NCBI RefSeq assembly: GCF_002019595.1
Contig: NZ_KV917369.1
Span: 4,880,326-4,944,325, forward strand
Direction: 5' to 3'
From: Priestia abyssalis
GTDB lineage: Bacteria > Bacillota > Bacilli > Bacillales > Bacillaceae_H
DNA length: 64,000 nucleotides
Shown: positions 50,138 to 59,188 of the stretch, piece after piece
How the letters are laid out: every line of letters begins with the position of its first letter
How positions within the stretch are numbered: position 1 is the first letter of the stretch
The notes under the pieces: model-generated
What the model saw: the letters and a program-made list of their open reading frames with translations, nothing else
What the model was told of the DNA's origin: nothing
Databases searched by the model: none
Program-made: the position numbers and the translations under genes

Positions 50138-52768
50138 TTACTTTGCGTCAAACCATGTTGGGCCATATGAATAATCTACCTTCAACGGCACTTTCAATTC
50201 AATGGCTTGTTCCATTACTTCAGGTACAAGCTCTTTTAGCTTTTCAATTTCATCAGCAGGTGCTTCAAAAATTAATTCATCATGAACTTGCAGCAATAAC
50301 TTCGTTTGCAGCTTTTCTTCTTGAAGACGCGCTGCCATATGAATCATGGCCAGTTTGATTATATCTGCGGCGCTTCCTTGAATCGGTGTATTCATGGCTG
50401 TCCGTTCAGCGAAGCTGCGCAAGTTAAAGTTCCGGCTCGTAATCTCTGGAATATAGCGGCGGCGATGCAATAATGTTGTCACATATCCTTTCGCTTTTGC
50501 ATCCCGTACACTCTCTTCCATGTACTCTTTTACGCCTGGAAAACTTTCAAGGTAGCGGTCAATGAATTTTCCGGCCTCTTTTCGTGTAATGCCTAAGCTT
50601 TGCGATAACCCGTAGTCACTAATGCCGTAAACAATTCCAAAGTTGACGGCCTTTGCCTGTCGCCTCATGTTAGCCGTCACTTCCTCGGCTTTCACATGAA
50701 ATACATCCATCGCCGTTTTTGTATGAATATCCATATCATGATTGAAAGCGTCAATCAACTTTTCATCATTGGCAATATGAGCTAGTACACGCAATTCAAT
50801 TTGAGAATAATCTGCCGCGAAAATAACCCACCCTTCTTGCGAAGGAATAAACGCTTGTCTAATTTTTTTCCCTTCTTCAAGGCGAATCGGAATATTTTGC
50901 AGGTTAGGATCCGTTGAACTTAAACGGCCGGTTTGGGTTAACGTTTGATTGAAACGCGTATGCACTTTATCCGTTTTTTCATGAATAACTTTCTTTAACC
51001 CCTCAATATAGGTGGACTGTAGCTTTCCAAGCTGGCGGTAATGCAAAATTTGAGGAATAATATCATGGGCATCCGCCAGTTGCTCTAATACATCAGCTGA
51101 AGTGGAATAACCGGTTTTCGTCTTTTTAACGGCCGGCAAATTCAATTTCTCAAACAATACAACACCGAGCTGCTTAGGCGAGTTAATATTGAATTCAGTT
51201 CCCGCCAATTCATAAATATTTCGCTCGAACTCCCTCAGCCTCTCTCCTAGTTCTAACCCCATGCTGTTTAAACGGCCCGAATCAATCTTCACTCCTTGAT
51301 ATTCCATTTCTGCCAAGATGAAAGAAAGCGGCATCTCCAAATCTATAAAGAGCTTGTACTGCTCATTTTCTTCAAGTTCTTTCAGCATCTGTTCACGAAG
51401 CTGACATAGCGCAGCGGCTTTCCTCGCAATATGCTCTGCCAATATGCCTTCTTCCGGCACATGCCGTTTTGCGCCTTTACCATAAATCGCCTCATCTGAT
51501 TGCAGTTGTGCATACCCTTTTGCTCTGGCAATAGTCGCCATATCTTCAGTCGAGTCGGCAGGATTGAGAATATAAGACGCAATCAACAAATCAAAATCGA
51601 TGCCTTTTAGTTCTATTCCTCTCCATTTAAGGGCTACAATCGCTTGTTTTCCATCAAACACATATTTTCTCTTGCTTTCATCACAAAGCCATGTTTTAAA
51701 AGCAGAGGATTGTACTGCTAACTCAGCAGGGATAAAATATTGCCCTTCGGCATGTGCAATACCAAAGCCTACAATCTCTGCACGATGATAGTTTTCATCG
51801 ATCATTTCGACAATGAGGGCTGCTTCATCTTGCAGGATGGTTTCATCAATGGCCGTTACCCTTTCAAATTGAATGTCCTCAAGATCTTCTTTCATTCCAG
51901 CCTCAGGCGCCCCCATTTTATCCAATAAGGAATTAAAACCAAGCTCTTTGAACAAAGAAATAATTTTTTCTTCATTATATCCTTCATATGTAAGATTATT
52001 TATCCCTACCTCTACCGGAGCATCACGGAAGATGGTAGCGAGCTCTTTACTCATTAACGCTTGTTCACGGTATTCCTCTAATTTCTCTTTTAGTTTTTTC
52101 CCGCTCACATTTTCAATGGATGTTAGAAGATTTTCAACGGTACTGTACTCTTTCAATAACTTCAGTGCCGTTTTCTCCCCAACTCCCGGCACCCCGGGAA
52201 TATTATCGGAACTGTCCCCCATGAGCCCCTTCATATCAATGATTTGCTCAGGGGTAATACCATATTTTTCAGCAATGGCTTCAGGTGTATACGAATCTAC
52301 GTCCGTAATGCCTTTTCTTGTAATATCTACCGTTGTATTTTTTGAAACGAGCTGAAGCAAATCTTTATCACCTGAAATGACCTTCACTTCAAAGCCTTCT
52401 TTTTCTGCCTGTGCTGATAATGTTCCAATAATATCATCAGCCTCATAGTTAACAAGCTCATAACGCTGAACTTGATAAGCATCAAGCAGCTCGCGGATAA
52501 ACGGAAACTGTTCCGACAGCTCGGGAGGCGTTTTTTGCCTTCCGCCTTTATATTCTTTAAACGTTTCATGTCTGAATGTTGTTTTACCCGCGTCAAATGC
52601 AACAAGCATATGCGTCGGTTTTTCCTCTTCTAAAATACGCATTAACATCATTGTAAAGCCATAAACAGCGTTCGTATGAACTCCTTTATCATTATTTAGT
52701 AAAGGAAGAGCAAAGAACGCTCGATAGGCAATACTATTTCCATCTACTAATACTAACTTCTTTGACAT
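50138..52768 (-). CDS. polA: DNA polymerase I
   Basis: Repair and Okazaki-fragment polymerase of 876 residues. The N-terminal 5' nuclease (LVDGNSIAYRAFFALP, DMKGLMGDSSDNIPGVPGVG) is complete; the middle 3'-5' exonuclease fold is present, but the usual catalytic acidic motif near its start is not evident, as in other Bacillus Pol I enzymes. The polymerase domain has FAADYSQIELRVLAH, RRQAKAVNFGIVYGIS and LLQVHDELIFEAP. It heads a polA-mutM-ytaF-coaE gene string. Confidence 0.97.
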   Translation of the reverse strand: MSKKLVLVDGNSIAYRAFFALPLLNNDKGVHTNAVYGFTMMLMRILEEEKPTHMLVAFDAGKTTFRHETFKEYKGGRQKTPPELSEQFPFIRELLDAYQVQRYELVNYEADDIIGTLSAQAEKEGFEVKVISGDKDLLQLVSKNTTVDITRKGITDVDSYTPEAIAEKYGITPEQIIDMKGLMGDSSDNIPGVPGVGEKTALKLLKEYSTVENLLTSIENVSGKKLKEKLEEYREQALMSKELATIFRDAPVEVGINNLTYEGYNEEKIISLFKELGFNSLLDKMGAPEAGMKEDLEDIQFERVTAIDETILQDEAALIVEMIDENYHRAEIVGFGIAHAEGQYFIPAELAVQSSAFKTWLCDESKRKYVFDGKQAIVALKWRGIELKGIDFDLLIASYILNPADSTEDMATIARAKGYAQLQSDEAIYGKGAKRHVPEEGILAEHIARKAAALCQLREQMLKELEENEQYKLFIDLEMPLSFILAEMEYQGVKIDSGRLNSMGLELGERLREFERNIYELAGTEFNINSPKQLGVVLFEKLNLPAVKKTKTGYSTSADVLEQLADAHDIIPQILHYRQLGKLQSTYIEGLKKVIHEKTDKVHTRFNQTLTQTGRLSSTDPNLQNIPIRLEEGKKIRQAFIPSQEGWVIFAADYSQIELRVLAHIANDEKLIDAFNHDMDIHTKTAMDVFHVKAEEVTANMRRQAKAVNFGIVYGISDYGLSQSLGITRKEAGKFIDRYLESFPGVKEYMEESVRDAKAKGYVTTLLHRRRYIPEITSRNFNLRSFAERTAMNTPIQGSAADIIKLAMIHMAARLQEEKLQTKLLLQVHDELIFEAPADEIEKLKELVPEVMEQAIELKVPLKVDYSYGPTWFDAK

Positions 52769-52957
52769 GCGCCATCCTCCATTTTGTTACTTAACCTCCA
52801 CGTGTGAAAATCTTCATCCCACTCCATTGAGCGGTAATTCTCCCACCGATTGAAGGTTCACTTTATCTCGTTAAGAACACAGATTAATTCGCTTAAAGAC
52901 TCACTCTATGGCTCTATTCTAGCAGAATACGCCACAGAAGGAAAAATAATGGACCAC

Positions 52958-53000
52958 TTAATAAACCGAGGTGCCCTGACAGGGCACCTCGGTTTATTAA
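52958..53000. terminator. Perfect 20-bp hairpin between hflC and polA
   Basis: TTAATAAACCGAGGTGCCCT, a GAC loop, and its exact reverse complement. It is a strong stem but lacks a T-tract on either strand. It could end the hflKC transcript or act as an RNA-stability element. Confidence 0.6.
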
Positions 53001-53092
53001 GAAAGACCAATGTATTAAGTTACTTATTATAAATCCAAATTAATTTTTTAACCTTTTCTATCGGACTTTCTTCTATGTAGGCCTTTCTGTTC

Positions 53093-53197
53093 TTCCATCT
53101 TGAATAAGCTTACAAAGGTTCTCGTATAAGCGGCTGACAAGAGCCCGCAAAAGAACTTGTCAGCCGCTTATACGCCAAACTATTTATGTGGATTCAT
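53093..53197. repeat. Dispersed hairpin repeat, copy F
   Basis: Begins TTCCATCTTGAATAA, then GGTTCTCGTATAAGCGGCTG; arms 53124-53141 and 53156-53173 pair perfectly over 18 bases; it ends ATTTATGTGGATT, like copy A. With the hairpin at 52958 it occupies most of the 432-base gap upstream of polA; nothing coding is seen there. Confidence 0.85.
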
Positions 53198-53200
53198 ATA

Positions 53201-54136
53201 TTAATTGGTATAACCCATTAAGGTTCGAGCATACGGAGAATCTGCAGGCAGGACAATAACCGTTTCATCATCAATCGTTTTCACGTAGGAATTCAATGTA
53301 CGGTAAAGCTCGTAAAATTTTGGATCTTTCGAATAAGATTTATTGTAAATGCGGCCGGCTTCCGTTTCACCTTGTCCGCGTATGACTTCCGCGTCAGCAT
53401 TAGCTTTTGCCAGCATCTCCTTTACTTCCTTATCCGTTTTCGCGATAATGCGGTTTTTTTGCGCGTCACCCATTGATAAATATTCTTGAGCTTTTGTTTC
53501 CCGCTCTGAAATCATGCGTGTATAAACGGATTGTTCATTTTCAGGAGGCAAATCGGTACGTTTCATCCGGACATCCACTACTTTAATTCCGTAATTTCCT
53601 TTCTCCACCAATTTGTTAACTTGTTCTGTCACACGATCGTTCAAGCTGCCCCGCTGAGCTTTTTCGTCATTAATGATTTCGTCATAATTCAATTGTCCTA
53701 ACTCAGAACGAACAACAGAGAAAACAAATTCCCCCATCTTCGCTTCGGCATTTACAACCGAGCGGGCAGTGGCAATCAATTTCTTAGGATTTTCGATTTT
53801 CCATACAGCATAGTTATCTACCAGCATCCGCTTTTTATCTTTTGTGTTGATTTCTGCCTCCTGCACGTCATAGATCATTTGATATTTCGGAAGAGAGGTG
53901 ACGGATTGAATGAATGGAATTTTAAAGCTTAAGCCCGGCTTCGAATCAATACGAACCACTTCACCGAATTGACGAATCACTTTATATTCATTTTCTTTGA
54001 CGATAAACACGTTGCTTAGCAAAAAGCCAAGAACAATAATAATCAAAAAAATGATAAACCCGCCTTTTGTGTACTTTTTCCAATCCATAGAACGCCCTTT
54101 TTTTTCGTTCATATCCACAATATTCCCGTTACTCAT
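53201..54136 (-). CDS. hflC: HflC-type SPFH/Band 7 membrane protein
   Basis: A 311-residue protein with one N-terminal membrane helix (about 25-48) and an extracytoplasmic SPFH domain followed by a helical region (RMISERETKAQEYLSMGDAQKNRIIAKT). In E. coli HflC forms a cage with HflK around the FtsH protease and modulates it. ATG 54136 follows GGAGGAGG inside the end of hflK; the genes overlap by 8 bp. B. subtilis 168 has no hflKC pair at this place, between polA and phoR. Confidence 0.88.
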   Translation of the reverse strand: MSNGNIVDMNEKKGRSMDWKKYTKGGFIIFLIIIVLGFLLSNVFIVKENEYKVIRQFGEVVRIDSKPGLSFKIPFIQSVTSLPKYQMIYDVQEAEINTKDKKRMLVDNYAVWKIENPKKLIATARSVVNAEAKMGEFVFSVVRSELGQLNYDEIINDEKAQRGSLNDRVTEQVNKLVEKGNYGIKVVDVRMKRTDLPPENEQSVYTRMISERETKAQEYLSMGDAQKNRIIAKTDKEVKEMLAKANADAEVIRGQGETEAGRIYNKSYSKDPKFYELYRTLNSYVKTIDDETVIVLPADSPYARTLMGYTN

Positions 54137-55109
54137 TCTGTCCTCCTCCTTCCTCTTTAGCAGGTGGAATAACCTGTGTATCCTTTTTCTTTTCCATCGG
54201 CTGAATAGGTAAATATTTCATCGTATTTCCATCATCTTTCATGATGTAAATTTCTGCATCAGGAAGAACTCGGTCGATTGTCTCTAAAATAAGACGCTGC
54301 TTCGTAATATCCGGTGCATTTTTATATTCATTGTATACCGAGTCAAAAACCGCCACATCTCCGCGTGCAGTTTCGATACGGGCCGCTTTATCCCCTTCAG
54401 CATTGGAAATAATGGCATCTTTTTCCCCTTCTGCTTCTTTCGTTCGCTTGTTTCGGTATTTATTTGCTTCATTGATTTTCGTATTCATCATCTCGCGCGC
54501 GTCCGTTACATTTGTAAAAGCTTTCCTTACTTCTTCATTAGGAAGTTCCACATCTTGAAGCTTTACACTCAATATTGAGATTCCCACATCATAACGTTCC
54601 ACTAAAGTCGAGAGCAAGTCTCTTACTTGGGCTTCTATTTCAGCTTTTCCTGACGTTAAAGCATCATCAATTTTCGAGCTTCCGATAATGCTTCTCAATG
54701 ATGCACTTGTTGCGTTATATAAGATCCTTTGCGGGTCTTCTACATTATATAAGTACTTTTCCGGGCTTGTAATTTTCCACTGGACAACCATATCGGCCAG
54801 CACGATATTTTCGTCACCGGTTATCATTTTCGTATCTTTTGGAACCTCTTTAATTTCACCGTCTTTTTCATCGTATCCAAACTGTAAACTAAATGTCTCT
54901 TTCGATAGTTTTTCTACTTTTTGAATAGGCCATGGCAACTTAAAATGAAGTCCCGGTTCTGCTACACCTTCATCTACAGCACCGAATGTTGCGATAACCG
55001 CCTGTTCGGATTCATCCACGGTATACCAAGTAGTAAAAGCGGCAATTCCTAATAAAAGTACACCGATCCCAATTCCAACATATTTACTGATTTGTCGTGC
55101 ACTTGTCAT
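54129..55109 (-). CDS. hflK: HflK-type SPFH/Band 7 membrane protein
   Basis: A 326-residue partner of HflC, with an N-terminal membrane helix (YVGIGIGVLLLGIAAFTTWY), SPFH domain (VVQWKITSPEKYLYNVEDPQRIL) and a coiled-coil region (EANKYRNKRTKEAEGEKDAIISNAEGDKAARI, in two halves of the same helix). The tail is rich in Pro, Lys and Glu. ATG 55109 follows GGAGAGG. First in the hflK-hflC pair; expected to bind FtsH. Confidence 0.88.
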   Translation of the reverse strand: MTSARQISKYVGIGIGVLLLGIAAFTTWYTVDESEQAVIATFGAVDEGVAEPGLHFKLPWPIQKVEKLSKETFSLQFGYDEKDGEIKEVPKDTKMITGDENIVLADMVVQWKITSPEKYLYNVEDPQRILYNATSASLRSIIGSSKIDDALTSGKAEIEAQVRDLLSTLVERYDVGISILSVKLQDVELPNEEVRKAFTNVTDAREMMNTKINEANKYRNKRTKEAEGEKDAIISNAEGDKAARIETARGDVAVFDSVYNEYKNAPDITKQRLILETIDRVLPDAEIYIMKDDGNTMKYLPIQPMEKKKDTQVIPPAKEEGGGQNE

Positions 55110-55242
55110 CTGCAGCACCTCTCCTCTCATTACAATAATTTATACGGGCTATCTGATCAAAAGTTTCGAAATCCAAACAACTTTATACAGAAATTTCAAG
55201 AAAATCCCTTTAAAATAATCTGTTGTTCCCGTAAATTATCGC

Positions 55243-55290
55243 AAAAAAAAGAAGAGGCGGAAACAGTCATACTGTTTCCGCCTTTCCACA
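55243..55290 (-). terminator. Terminator of phoPR
   Basis: On the minus strand AGGCGGAAACAGT / ACTGTTTCCGCCT followed by CTTCTTTTTTT, 115 bases past the phoR stop and upstream of hflK. Confidence 0.85.
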
Positions 55291-55405
55291 TTGGCTCCTT
55301 TGGATGAAGGGGTTTCCAAAGATAAGTTTATCAACGTTTTATTAAGATAAATTAAATAAACTGTAAAGTTCACGTAAAGTTTTGTGAAGATTTATCCTTT
55401 TTTCT

Positions 55406-57178
55406 TTACGAAACAGAGGATCGTTTAAAAAATGTGACTGTAAAAATGGTCCCTTTCCCCACTTGACTCGCCACTTCAATCTTTCCGCGATGAGCCTCCA
55501 CTAAATGTTTAACAATCGCAAGACCAAGCCCCGTTCCTCCCGAATTACGGCTCCTCGCCCTGTCAACACGGTAAAAACGCTCAAAGATTCTTGGAATTTC
55601 CTCCTTGCTAATGCCAATCCCCGTATCCTCGACACTAATTTTGACTCGATCGCTCTCTTCTTTTGTCGAAATTCGAATCGATCCTCCAGCAGGGGTATAT
55701 GTAATGCCATTGCTGATCAGATTGATGAAAATTTGTTTTAAGCGCAGCGGATCAGCCTCAATATATAGAGGTTCTTCCGGCAGCTGAAGCTGCAAATCAA
55801 TCTCTTTATCCGCAGCCTTTCCTGAAAGCATGAGAAAGATTTCCTCAAAGGTCTCCTGAAGTTGAATAGACTGAATCGTAAGGGTAAATCCTTGTTGCTC
55901 AATCTTGGATAAGTCAAGCAAGTCTTGAATTAATCCTTGCATGCGGTGGCTTTCATTCAAAATGATATTTAAAAACTGCTCCCGAAGCTGCCCATCTTCT
56001 CCTGCTCCTTCTAGCAGTGTCTCAGCGAACCCTTTAATAGAAGTAATAGGGGTTTTCAGTTCATGGGAAACATTCGCGACAAAGTCTTTTCTCATTTGCT
56101 CAAGTTTTTTTAGTTCTGAAATATCATGAAAAACCAGGACAATGCCTTTCCATTCATCATTTAGTCCAATAATAGGTGCACCATATACATCAAAGTGCTT
56201 TCTCTCAATTTTTATCGGCAAAACGAGTTGCTTGCGTGACTTCACTTCTGTCATGAATACTTCTTCTACAAGAGCAATCACTTCTTTATGCTGAAACGCT
56301 TCATAATACAAATGATATAAATAATCAGACGGTTCAATTTCAAACTGCTCTTTGTAAGCCTTATTGACGAGGTTAATATACCCTCTGCTATCAATTAAAA
56401 TTAAGCCGCTACCCATATTTTCAATTAACGTTCGAAGCCGGTCTTGCTGCATCTCTTGTGTACTGACCAAGTCTTGAAGGTTACGGGCGAGCATATTAAT
56501 GGCTTGGCTAAGCATCCCCGTTTCATCAACGTAGTCTTCATATGTCCTCGCCTTATAATTTCCTTTTGCCAGTTCCATCGCTACCTGTGTCGCTGACTCA
56601 ATCGGCTTTGTATATTGTGTCATGATTCGCACACCTAGAAGCAGAATTACAATTAAGGCCATTCCAAGACTCCCGATTAACAATCCCCAAATTTGCTGAT
56701 TGACTTTGTTGAACGAATCGACAGATGTACTTAATACAATCAAGCCAATATGCTTATCATTGTCTATTAACGGCACACCATAATAATAAAGATTATGCTG
56801 TTCTTCCACTTGATAAAAGCCATCTTTGTCTTTTAACTTTCCTCGAACGACTTCTTCGATAATCGACAGGCTGCCATCTTCAACTTTTTTTCCGATTTTA
56901 TTAGCATCCAGCAACACTTTACCGTTTTTCTTAATAATAGTTGTTCTCACATCTAGAGTTGAGCTAACCAAATCAAGCTTGCTTTGTAAAAATGGACTCG
57001 TCAGCCCCTCTTCTTGGATAAGAAGTTCAACCACTCTTGCTTCCTTCTCCATCCGCTGATGAAAATTTTGCAAGTAAAACCCTTTAAAGAGTTGCCCTAA
57101 AAGCAATCCCAACCCGATTAATACAATAATAATTAAGGTCAAAAGGGCAAAAAGCAATCGGGATCGAAACTTATTCAT
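55406..57178 (-). CDS. phoR: Phosphate-regulation sensor histidine kinase PhoR
   Basis: Membrane kinase of 590 residues that phosphorylates PhoP when phosphate is scarce. Order: membrane helix (about 8-30), extracytoplasmic sensor (about 31-160), second helix (163-182), HAMP (about 185-240), PAS (about 245-355), HisKA with His372 in FVANVSHELKTPITS, and the ATPase with N, G1 (VEDTGIGISKEEI) and G2 (SGGTGLGLAIVKHL) boxes. It overlaps phoP by 8 bp, so translation is coupled. WalK is an alternative by architecture, but the mdh-phoPR-polA context fixes the call. Confidence 0.94.
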   Translation of the reverse strand: MNKFRSRLLFALLTLIIIVLIGLGLLLGQLFKGFYLQNFHQRMEKEARVVELLIQEEGLTSPFLQSKLDLVSSTLDVRTTIIKKNGKVLLDANKIGKKVEDGSLSIIEEVVRGKLKDKDGFYQVEEQHNLYYYGVPLIDNDKHIGLIVLSTSVDSFNKVNQQIWGLLIGSLGMALIVILLLGVRIMTQYTKPIESATQVAMELAKGNYKARTYEDYVDETGMLSQAINMLARNLQDLVSTQEMQQDRLRTLIENMGSGLILIDSRGYINLVNKAYKEQFEIEPSDYLYHLYYEAFQHKEVIALVEEVFMTEVKSRKQLVLPIKIERKHFDVYGAPIIGLNDEWKGIVLVFHDISELKKLEQMRKDFVANVSHELKTPITSIKGFAETLLEGAGEDGQLREQFLNIILNESHRMQGLIQDLLDLSKIEQQGFTLTIQSIQLQETFEEIFLMLSGKAADKEIDLQLQLPEEPLYIEADPLRLKQIFINLISNGITYTPAGGSIRISTKEESDRVKISVEDTGIGISKEEIPRIFERFYRVDRARSRNSGGTGLGLAIVKHLVEAHRGKIEVASQVGKGTIFTVTFFKRSSVS

Positions 57179-57887
57179 CCGGCTTCGGCTCCTCTAGCTT
57201 ATAGCCAAGTCCTCTAATGGTTTTGATGTATAAAGGTTTTCGTGAATTTTTTTCGATTTTTTCACGCAGGTGGCTAATATGTACATCCACAATACGAGTA
57301 TCCCCTGCAAAATCATAATTCCACACCGCACTCAATAATTGATCGCGGGTCAAAACGCGCCCTTTATGCTTTGCGAGATAGAGCATCAATTCAAATTCTT
57401 TTGGAGTCAAATCTAACCTTTCTCCTAGAAAATATGCTTCATACTGCTCAGACAAAATTTCCAAATCACCAATAATAATTCGCTCCCCTTCTTCTTCAAC
57501 AGCCTCTGTTGGGGCACTTAATTGCGTACGGCGCAAAATGGCTTTGACCCTTGCTACAACTTCACGAGGGCTAAATGGCTTTGTCATATAATCATCGGCT
57601 CCAAGTTCCAGACCCAAAACTTTATCAAATTCATCGTCTTTAGCTGTAAGCATTAAAATCGGCGTCATGACTTTCTGCTGTCGGAGCCTTTTACAAACTT
57701 CAATTCCATCCATTTTGGGAAGCATTAAATCCAATACGATCAAGTTCGGTCGCTGTTCAACAGCCATATAATAGCCTTCCTCACCATCTTTTGCAGTCAT
57801 TACCTGAAAACCAGCCTGCTGTAAGTTATATTGCAACAACGTTGCAATTGATTGTTCATCATCTACAACTAATACTTTCTTACCCAT
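57171..57887 (-). CDS. phoP: Phosphate-response regulator PhoP
   Basis: OmpR-family regulator of 238 residues. The receiver has Asp10/Asp11 and phosphoacceptor Asp53 (LIVLDLMLPKMDG), with the switch lysine in DYMTKPFSPRE; the C-terminal winged helix has LTPKEFELMLYLAKHKGRVLTRDQLL and RIVDVHISHLREKIE. ATG 57887 follows GGAGGCG. It precedes and overlaps phoR. Confidence 0.95.
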   Translation of the reverse strand: MGKKVLVVDDEQSIATLLQYNLQQAGFQVMTAKDGEEGYYMAVEQRPNLIVLDLMLPKMDGIEVCKRLRQQKVMTPILMLTAKDDEFDKVLGLELGADDYMTKPFSPREVVARVKAILRRTQLSAPTEAVEEEGERIIIGDLEILSEQYEAYFLGERLDLTPKEFELMLYLAKHKGRVLTRDQLLSAVWNYDFAGDTRIVDVHISHLREKIEKNSRKPLYIKTIRGLGYKLEEPKPDE

Positions 57888-57992
57888 AAACGCCTCCATG
57901 TGTACGAATTAAAACCTTATTTTTATCCATTTACCCCGCATGACCTGACAGCAAGACTCCCTCTCCTGCTGAACGGTAATTTCCTTTATACC

Positions 57993-58021
57993 ATCATACA
58001 ATGATTTATTAAAGTGTACAA
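57993..58021 (-). promoter_or_regulatory. Sigma-A-type promoter of phoP
   Basis: On the minus strand TTGTAC (58021-58016), a 17-base spacer and TATGAT (57998-57993). I saw no clear tandem PHO-box repeats beside it. Confidence 0.6.
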
Positions 58022-58085
58022 CGAGGCAGCGTATAATGAAACAAGAGGAACATTCAACTGAGTGATAATTTCTGCACTCTATAAT

Positions 58086-58128
58086 AAAGAAAAAATTCGG
58101 GGCAAGCCCCGAATTTTTTCTCTTTCTT
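58086..58128 (-). terminator. Terminator of the TCA genes (after mdh)
   Basis: AAAAAATTCGGGGCTTGCCCCGAATTTTTT on the minus strand, with T-tract, just after the mdh stop. Confidence 0.92.
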
Positions 58129-58133
58129 TATTA

Positions 58134-59072
58134 TTACGCTAATACGTTCATTACGTTTTTAACCGATTCTACAGATTTATCTAATGCTGCCTTTTCTTCT
58201 TCTGTTAATTCTAACTCGATAACTTTCTCAATCCCATTTGCTCCCAGGATCGTTGGAACACCTAAATAAATACCGTCATAGTTGTACTCGCCTTCTAAGA
58301 AAGCAATAGCTGGCAACACACGGCGTTGATCTTTCAAAATGGCTTCTGCCATTTCTACTAGAGATGCTGCAGGAGCATAGTATGCACTGCCGTTTCCTAA
58401 TAGGTTTACAATTTCTCCGCCGCCTTTACGAGTACGTTCTACGATAGCGTCTAAGCGATCTTTAGGAAGTAATGTTTCAAGCGGAATACCGCCGGCATAA
58501 GAGTAGCGTACAAGAGGAACCATGTCATCACCGTGACCACCTAAAACGAAGCCGGTAATATCTTTAACTGACAGATTTAACTCTTGTGCAATGAATGTGC
58601 GGAAGCGTGCTGTATCTAGAACCCCTGATTGACCAATAACGCGATTTTTCGGTAACCCTGCCTCTTTAAATACTGTATATGTCATGGCATCTACTGGATT
58701 TGTTAAAACGATGATTGTCGTCTCTGGTGAATATTTAACAATTTCCTTCGTGATAGATTTCATGATTTTTGCATTTGTTGCAACAAGGTCATCACGGCTC
58801 ATACCAGGTTTACGTGCGATACCTGCAGTAATAATGACAATGTCAGAATCAGCCGTATCTTCATAATTAGAAGTACCGATGATATTCGCATCAAACCCTT
58901 GAACCGGACTTGCTTCAAGCATGTCCAACGCTTTCCCTTTTGTCGGATTTTCGAGCTGTGGAATATCAACGATTACAACATCCCCTAACTCTTTTTGCGC
59001 TAGCAAAAACGCAGTAGTTGCTCCTGTAAAGCCTGCACCGATTACTGAGATTTTTTTACGTTTCATTGTCAT
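58134..59072 (-). CDS. mdh: Malate dehydrogenase
   Basis: NAD-dependent oxidation of malate to oxaloacetate in the TCA cycle. The 312-residue lactate/malate-dehydrogenase-type protein has VIGAGFTGATTAFLLAQK at the N-terminus, the substrate-binding arginines in AGIARKPGMSRDDLV, TNPVDAMTY, and catalytic GGHGDDMVPLV near residue 180. ATG 59072 follows GGAGG. It is third in citZ-icd-mdh. Confidence 0.97.
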   Translation of the reverse strand: MTMKRKKISVIGAGFTGATTAFLLAQKELGDVVIVDIPQLENPTKGKALDMLEASPVQGFDANIIGTSNYEDTADSDIVIITAGIARKPGMSRDDLVATNAKIMKSITKEIVKYSPETTIIVLTNPVDAMTYTVFKEAGLPKNRVIGQSGVLDTARFRTFIAQELNLSVKDITGFVLGGHGDDMVPLVRYSYAGGIPLETLLPKDRLDAIVERTRKGGGEIVNLLGNGSAYYAPAASLVEMAEAILKDQRRVLPAIAFLEGEYNYDGIYLGVPTILGANGIEKVIELELTEEEKAALDKSVESVKNVMNVLA

Positions 59073-59148
59073 GAAAAAGACCTCCCATTGTCTTAAGAAA
59101 GTTATGTATGACCGCTTACTCTCTTAACTTTTCATGTGAACTGCATTG

Positions 59149-59176
59149 ACAGGCATCCTTCATTTGAAGGATGCCT
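59149..59176 (-). terminator. Hairpin between icd and mdh
   Basis: AGGCATCCTTC / GAAGGATGCCT with a short loop. With a weak T-tract it may act as a partial terminator or processing site within citZ-icd-mdh. Confidence 0.55.
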
Positions 59177-59188
59177 CCACATTCTATT

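Noticed and set aside
51873..52355. 160-codon plus-strand frame opposite polA
   Set aside because: It is antisense to a clear DNA polymerase I gene, has no ribosome binding site and codes for a Ser/Phe-rich sequence typical of a shadow frame.
29241..53197. CRISPR array suggested by recurring palindromic sequence
   Set aside because: The copies are kilobases apart in separate gaps, vary in length, have no regular spacers, and no cas genes are present.
55406..57178. WalK (essential cell-wall kinase) instead of PhoR
   Set aside because: Domain layout is shared, but the position between mdh and polA with PhoP of 238 residues fits PhoR, and walHIJ neighbours are absent.
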